Made by a program: the position numbers and the translations under genes
NCBI RefSeq assembly: GCF_000720135.1
Contig: NZ_JOIU01000020.1
Coordinates: forward strand, 88,913-152,912
DNA: 64,000 bases
Reading direction: 5' to 3'
From: Streptomyces sp. NRRL S-1022
GTDB taxonomy: Bacteria; Actinomycetota; Actinomycetes; Streptomycetales; Streptomycetaceae
Part shown: in pieces, positions 51,630-64,000 of the stretch
Numbering within the stretch: the first letter of the stretch is position 1
Layout: each line of letters starts with the position of its first letter
The notes under the pieces: model-generated
Database searches by the model: none
What the model was told of the DNA's origin: nothing
What the model saw: only the letters and a program-made list of their open reading frames with translations

Positions 51630-53234
51630 TCACCCGGCGGGCAGCGCCAGAGGCCGCTGGTAGCCGCCCCGGACGATGTCGCAGGTGTCGCGCAGCGCCG
51701 TCTCCAGCCAGGCGATGTCGTCGTCCGACAGCAGGATGGACGGCTCGAAGCGCAGGGTGTTCGGGGCGCTCGCGGTCGGGAACGTACGGACCCGGTGGCC
51801 GCGCAGCAGGTGCCCCGCGACGAGGTAGCCGAACAGGCCGGCCCCGGCCGCCTCGGCGATCGCGGGGACCGGTGCTCCCGACTGGTCGTGGAACTCCAGG
51901 CCGAGGAGCAGACCACGGCCGCGGACGTCCTTGACGACCTCGGGGAAGTCCTCGCGTACGGAGCCCAGCATGGCCAGCAGCCGCTCCCCCAGCCCGGCGG
52001 CCGTGCGGTACGCGGCGCCGTCGTCGGCCTCCAGGAGCTCCAGGACCTTCAGGGCGATGCGGTTGGAGAAGCCGTCCTTGGCGAAGGTCGAGCTGTGGAC
52101 CAGTTCGAACTCGCCGTGGTAGCGCGAGGCGCGCACCAGCAGCACCGAGATCTTGGCGAGGCCGCCGCCGAGGCTCTTGGCGAGGGTGTAGTAGTCGCCG
52201 CGCAGCCCCAGGCGCGTACTGGCCAGGAAGTCACCGGTGCGGCCCATGCCGCTCTGGATCTCGTCCACGACGACCGGCGCGCCGATCTCCGCGCACACCT
52301 CCTGGATCTCCCGGCCGAACTCCGCCGACAGCTCGCGGATGCCGCCCTCGCCCTGGATCGGTTCCAGGACGAACGCGCAGACGACGGGCGTCTCATGCTC
52401 CGACAGCCGGACCCGGCCGTCCTCCAGCGCCAGGCCGAACAGGGTGCCGCGTTCCTCGTCGACGATCTTGCGCAGGGCACCGGGCTGGTCGAGCGGGACG
52501 AACCGCGCCTGCGCGGCGAGCGCCTTGAACGGGAGGCGGTAGCCCTCGTTGTGGGTGAGCTGGACGGTGCCGGCCAGCTTCCCGTGGAAGGAGCCCTCCG
52601 GGGTGAGGAAGACCGGGGGGCGCCCGGCCTCGACCTCGTTGTGGGCGCCGAGGCGGTCGATCAGCTCGTCCAGCGCGGCGGGGCCCGGCAGGTCCGCGTC
52701 CACGCCGAAGCGGGCGAGGATCTCGGGGGGCACCGTCGCCGAACCGTCCCGCACGGCGTCGCGCACCGCGTCGAGGCCGCTGCCCACGGCTTCGAGGAGC
52801 GCGCCGAGGCGGACGCCCCGGTCCAGCTCGGCATGCTTGAGCGCGGCCTCGTTGGCCTCGGCGCCGGTGTTGGCGAAGACGGCGTAGAACGGCTCGTCGT
52901 CGCCGGTCTCGCGGCGGATGATCCGGTTCAGGGCGAGCGCCAGCTCGGCGGCCTCCGGGTGCAGGGAGAACTGCGAGTGCACCGGGATGCCGCTCTCCAG
53001 CAGCTCCTTCGCGTACGCGGTGATCGCCGGGTGGTTGTGGCCCAGCAGGAGGGAGCCGTATCCCCCCGCGTAGTCCACGACGGCGATCTCGCGGCCGTCC
53101 TCGTCCCGCTGGTAGAGGAGGTTCCCCTCCGCCCTGACGTATTCGGCGTCCAGGCCGGCGGAGGCCAGTACGGTCCCCAGATGGGGTTCTGCCAGCTGCG
53201 GTTGTTCGGCAGGGGCATTGGAAGCATCGGTCAT
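51630..53234 (-). CDS. Class III (omega-type) PLP aminotransferase with insertion
   Basis: 534-residue fold-type I aminotransferase. Seen are DYAGGYGSLLLGHNHPAI, FANTGAEANEAALKHAE (phosphate-binding region, about 120-136), FVLEPIQGEGGI, VVVDEIQSGMGRTG (cofactor Asp) and YYTLAKSLGGG with the PLP lysine at about residue 353. A segment of roughly 65 residues (about 138-205) lies where most class III enzymes go straight to the FHG motif, which accounts for the unusual length. The family transfers amino groups to aldehydes or ketones. In this cluster it should aminate a polyketide aldehyde or ketone. The ATG at 53234 has no clear ribosome binding site. It is divergent from the flavin reductase gene. 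Confidence 0.9.
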   Translation of the reverse strand: MTDASNAPAEQPQLAEPHLGTVLASAGLDAEYVRAEGNLLYQRDEDGREIAVVDYAGGYGSLLLGHNHPAITAYAKELLESGIPVHSQFSLHPEAAELALALNRIIRRETGDDEPFYAVFANTGAEANEAALKHAELDRGVRLGALLEAVGSGLDAVRDAVRDGSATVPPEILARFGVDADLPGPAALDELIDRLGAHNEVEAGRPPVFLTPEGSFHGKLAGTVQLTHNEGYRLPFKALAAQARFVPLDQPGALRKIVDEERGTLFGLALEDGRVRLSEHETPVVCAFVLEPIQGEGGIRELSAEFGREIQEVCAEIGAPVVVDEIQSGMGRTGDFLASTRLGLRGDYYTLAKSLGGGLAKISVLLVRASRYHGEFELVHSSTFAKDGFSNRIALKVLELLEADDGAAYRTAAGLGERLLAMLGSVREDFPEVVKDVRGRGLLLGLEFHDQSGAPVPAIAEAAGAGLFGYLVAGHLLRGHRVRTFPTASAPNTLRFEPSILLSDDDIAWLETALRDTCDIVRGGYQRPLALPAG

Positions 53235-53301
53235 GTGGCCAACATGACCGAATGCGCGGCAGTGTGCGGTAACGGCGCGGTCATCGAATGCCGTGGGCGG
53301 G

Positions 53302-53330
53302 GCCGAAGACCGTCGATTACTTGACGATTG
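53302..53330 (+). promoter_or_regulatory. Candidate SARP heptamers upstream of the flavin reductase gene
   Basis: GCCGAAG (53302), TCGATTA (53313) and ACGATTG (53324) are spaced exactly 11 bp apart in the 181-bp divergent gap between the aminotransferase and flavin reductase genes. A TACGTT at 53354 could be the -10. TCGATTA resembles CCGATTA upstream of the PKS gene. The site is hypothetical. Confidence 0.35.
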
Positions 53331-53415
53331 AGCGCGGGAAAGTGCCGAGCGGATACGTTTTCCACCCACCCCTTTGTTGCGTAGGGGACCCTCAACCCGA
53401 ATCCGAAGAGGGGAA

Positions 53416-53964
53416 ATGACTCCTGCATCCGCAGAGCTCGAACCCGCGGCCTCGCGGACGGGGCTGCGCACGTCTGTCGGGGCCGCTTCGCTGCGGGATG
53501 TGATGTCCCAGTTCACCACCGGCGTCACCGTGCTCACGGTGGGCGGTGACCACATCCACGCCATGACGGCCAACGCCTTCAGCTCGGTGTCGCTCGATCC
53601 GCCGACCGTACTGGTCTCCATCGATCACAGCGCCGTCATGTTCGACGAGCTGACCGGTGCCGGGCACTTCGGCGTGAACATCCTGTCAGCCGGACAGCAG
53701 TCGCTCGCCCGGCACTTCGCGGACAAGAAGCGTGCCCTCGGGCTCGCCCAGTTCGACGGTCTCGAATGGGCACCGGGCGAGTACACGGGCGCTCCGCTCC
53801 TGGCCGGCGCGCTGGCCTGGCTGGAGTGCGATGTGACCGACGCGCACGTCTCGGGCGACCACACGATCTTCGTCGGCAGGGTGCTGGACTGCCGACGGGG
53901 TTGCGACGACGCCGCCCTGACGTTCTTCGACGGCAAGTTCGGCCACGCCCCGCGGGCCGCCTGA
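53416..53964 (+). CDS. Flavin reductase family protein
   Basis: 182-residue flavin:NAD(P)H reductase of the HpaC/ActVB type. The family core is visible: LRDVMSQFTTGVTVLTVGG, HAMTANAFSSVSLDPPTVLVSID and HFGVNILSAGQQSLARHFA. These small proteins supply reduced FMN or FAD by diffusion to a monooxygenase partner, here most likely the hydroxylase encoded at 48988. The ATG at 53416 follows AGAGGGGAA closely. It is first in a plus-strand pair with the SnoaL-like gene 73 bp later. Confidence 0.88.
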   Translation: MTPASAELEPAASRTGLRTSVGAASLRDVMSQFTTGVTVLTVGGDHIHAMTANAFSSVSLDPPTVLVSIDHSAVMFDELTGAGHFGVNILSAGQQSLARHFADKKRALGLAQFDGLEWAPGEYTGAPLLAGALAWLECDVTDAHVSGDHTIFVGRVLDCRRGCDDAALTFFDGKFGHAPRAA

Positions 53965-53969
53965 CGACT

Positions 53970-53991
53970 CCGCGCGCCGCACGGCGCGCGG
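53970..53991 (+). terminator. GC hairpin after the flavin reductase gene
   Basis: CCGCGCGCCG and CGGCGCGCGG almost touch, giving a compact stem just past the stop. It may act as a partial terminator or mRNA stabiliser, since the next gene starts 47 bp on. Confidence 0.4.
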
Positions 53992-54037
53992 TCTCACACA
54001 CCAGCCGGACACGGCGAAACACACGAAGGAGATGCAC

Positions 54038-54451
54038 ATGACCACCTCGACCCCCGACGTCGACCTCTACAGCCTGGAACTCACCGATGACCCGGAGGTC
54101 CAGAACGACGTCTTCCTGAAGATCTTCAACTCCGGTGACGGCGCCGCCTTCGACAACCTCTACCGCGACGACGCCATCTCCAACCTGACGGGCGCCCCGC
54201 TGACCGGTGAGGCGCGCACGAAGGGCATCATCGAGCTGCTCGCCAAGGGCCCGACGCTGAAGTCCGTCGTCAAGCACTCCTACACCGCCGACGACGTCAC
54301 GCTCATCGTGGTCGACTTCGAGCTGGGGCTGCCCGGCGAGGACGGCGAACTGGTCCAGATCAAGGGTTCCTGCACGGATGTCATCCGCCGTGTCGAGGGC
54401 GGCAAGTGGCTGATGGCGGTGGACCGTCCGGTCGCCGACATCACCGTCTGA
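54038..54451 (+). CDS. SnoaL/NTF2-like small protein (copy A)
   Basis: 137-residue NTF2-fold protein of the SnoaL-like group found in antibiotic clusters. The pattern is an N-terminal helix with FLKIFNSGDGAAFDNLYRDDA, NLTGAPLTGEARTKGIIELL, and three terminal strands ending GGKWLMAVDRPVADI. The ATG at 54038 is 7 nt after AAGGAG; an ATG at 54032 is too close to that site. It is a paralogue of the convergent gene at 54544 (both have NSGD and W-x3-AVD-x-P). Relatives act as cyclases, hydroxylase partners or epoxide hydrolases, so a role in ring formation is possible but unproven. Confidence 0.8.
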   Translation: MTTSTPDVDLYSLELTDDPEVQNDVFLKIFNSGDGAAFDNLYRDDAISNLTGAPLTGEARTKGIIELLAKGPTLKSVVKHSYTADDVTLIVVDFELGLPGEDGELVQIKGSCTDVIRRVEGGKWLMAVDRPVADITV

Positions 54452-54477
54452 CCGCACCGCGGTACGGCACGACGGAC

Positions 54478-54511
54478 GAGGCCGGGCTCCCCCCAGGGGG
54501 CCCGGCCTCTT
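54478..54511. terminator. Hairpin between the two convergent SnoaL-like genes
   Basis: GAGGCCGGG and CCCGGCCTC pair, with a G/C-rich internal extension, followed by TTCTC. It can terminate the plus-strand transcript. Confidence 0.6.
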
Positions 54512-54543
54512 CTCGTGTGCCCGCTCGCCGGCGGTCCGTCGCG

Positions 54544-54954
54544 TCAGTCGCGCGGCTCCTCGCCGAACGGGTCGTCGACGGCGTACAGCCACGAGCCGTC
54601 CGCCTGCTTGCGCAGGACGTCCAGGCCGACGCCGCGCAGGTGCTCGCGGCCCGCGCCGCTCGCCGTGTTGACCTCCATGGTCCAGTCGACGACCAGCAGG
54701 GCCGTGTCGCCGGTGACGTACGCCTCCCGGACCTCGGTCTCGATGTGCGGCTGCATGGTGGCGAGGAATTCGGTGATGGCGGCCCGGCGGTCCGCGCCGC
54801 TCACCGGATTGCCCTTCTCCCACACGATGATGCCGGCTTCGGTGTAATGGGCGTTGACGCTCTCGGCGTCGCCCGAGTTGAAGGCGGCCACATAGCTTTC
54901 GAGGTGCGCCTCAAGCTCCTTGGGGAGTTCGACGGCGGTGGCGGTGTTCGACAT
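54544..54954 (-). CDS. SnoaL/NTF2-like small protein (copy B)
   Basis: 136-residue NTF2-fold protein. It has LESYVAAFNSGDAESVNAHY, GIIVWEKGNPVSGADRRAAI, TALLVVDWTMEV and GSWLYAVDDPFGEE. It aligns along its length with the convergent copy A, so the pair arose by duplication and has since diverged strongly. The first 16 residues (MSNTATAVELPKELEA) are polar. It resembles the SgcJ/EcaC group. It is divergent from the PKS gene, with 283 bp between the starts. Function unknown; a cyclase or dehydratase role on an alkaloid intermediate is one possibility. Confidence 0.8.
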   Translation of the reverse strand: MSNTATAVELPKELEAHLESYVAAFNSGDAESVNAHYTEAGIIVWEKGNPVSGADRRAAITEFLATMQPHIETEVREAYVTGDTALLVVDWTMEVNTASGAGREHLRGVGLDVLRKQADGSWLYAVDDPFGEEPRD

Positions 54955-55058
54955 TCTTCTGTCCTCCGGAAAGTGAGGAATGAAAGAGCGATGAGGGTGA
55001 CAACTACGCCGAAAAGCTATCCGCAGGCCGGAAACCCGGGGCTCACCGTGGGGTAACG

Positions 55059-55083
55059 CCGGGCACCGCGGCGCGGTGCCCGG
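55059..55083. other. Hairpin in the PKS upstream region
   Basis: CCGGGCACCGC and its complement form an 11-bp stem with a GGC loop, just upstream of the candidate SARP repeats. It may insulate the PKS promoter from the divergent gene. Confidence 0.55.
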
Positions 55084-55086
55084 GCA

Positions 55087-55140
55087 CCGATTACCGGTCC
55101 GTGATCAGTCGTTGGATCTTCGGAAGACCCCGGCTACATA
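55087..55140 (+). promoter_or_regulatory. PKS promoter with candidate SARP binding repeats
   Basis: A possible promoter is TTGGAT (55112-55117), 17-bp spacer, TACATA (55135-55140). Heptamers CCGATTA (55087), TCCGTGA (55098), TCGTTGG (55109) and TCGGAAG (55120) occur every 11 bp, and the last ends 8 bp before the -10. Known SARP sites follow exactly this geometry. The match between units is loose, so this is a hypothesis from spacing. Confidence 0.5.
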
Positions 55141-55237
55141 ACGTCGGTGGCAGGCCGCGCCGAGCCGTCCGGGCTCCGAATGCGCAGGCGGACGTCTTGG
55201 ACCGTTGCGATACGCAGTACGGAAAGGGCACCCGACA

Positions 55238-64000
<8,763 letters not shown>

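Overview
The window is high-GC actinobacterial DNA, almost certainly a Streptomyces chromosome. The evidence is a codon bias so strong that every gene casts open shadow frames, the gas-vesicle gene gvpO, F420-type enzymes, the ccr/meaA ethylmalonyl-CoA locus, a SARP regulator carrying rare TTA codons, and a modular type I polyketide synthase (PKS). I saw no tRNA, rRNA, CRISPR array, insertion sequence or integrase.

Layout. (1) 0-4 kb, minus strand: transketolase, a LigD-type polymerase-domain protein overlapping it by 4 bp, and gvpO at the edge of a gas-vesicle cluster, with a small repeat-rich protein upstream. (2) 4-17 kb: an LLM-class oxidoreductase; a tightly packed minus-strand peptidase operon (M55 D-aminopeptidase, M20, S9, LD-carboxypeptidase, GNAT); a methyltransferase; a PAS-GAF-SpoIIE-ATPase phosphatase; and an MFS exporter fused to carboxypeptidase-regulatory-like repeats, preceded by a strong leader hairpin. 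(3) 17-22 kb: SRPBCC protein, radical SAM protein, secreted tripeptidyl-peptidase-like hydrolase, RidA, GNAT, HEAT-repeat protein. (4) 22.6-33.6 kb: a duplicated 3-hydroxybutyryl-CoA dehydrogenase, a TetR regulator, then the ethylmalonyl-CoA pathway run ccr, meaA/ecm, mcl, maoC, acd, followed by phosphatidylserine decarboxylase and synthase and a perfect 16-bp hairpin terminator. (5) 33.7-44 kb: glycerate kinase, a group of ADP-ribose/NAD-linked genes (ADP-ribosylglycohydrolase, Nudix, sirtuin, macro domain), DNA alkylation repair (Ogt, Ada-AlkA), a MetF-like protein, a phytoene-desaturase-like flavoprotein and an inositol-phosphatase-family enzyme.

(6) 44.4 kb to the right end is a biosynthetic gene cluster that runs off the window. 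It holds a PimR-like SARP with two TTA codons near its start and a decayed ATPase half, a Tat-signal flavin amine oxidase, an acyl-CoA-dehydrogenase-fold flavin hydroxylase with a candidate flavin reductase, an imine reductase, a class III aminotransferase, two SnoaL-like proteins, and a PKS starting with a decarboxylating KSQ loading module (KSQ-AT-ACP) and a KS-AT-DH-KR-ACP module. An aminotransferase plus imine reductase beside a PKS is the logic of polyketide alkaloids (piperidine/indolizidine type, as in cyclizidine), so the cluster probably makes a nitrogen-containing cyclic polyketide. The product cannot be named because most of the PKS lies outside the window.

The second extension KS has lost about 220 bp across its active-site region and is frameshifted at 63788. 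This looks like an assembly collapse between similar KS sequences, but a real deletion is possible. Heptamers at 11-bp spacing placed 8 bp before a -10 element upstream of the PKS fit the rule for SARP binding sites.
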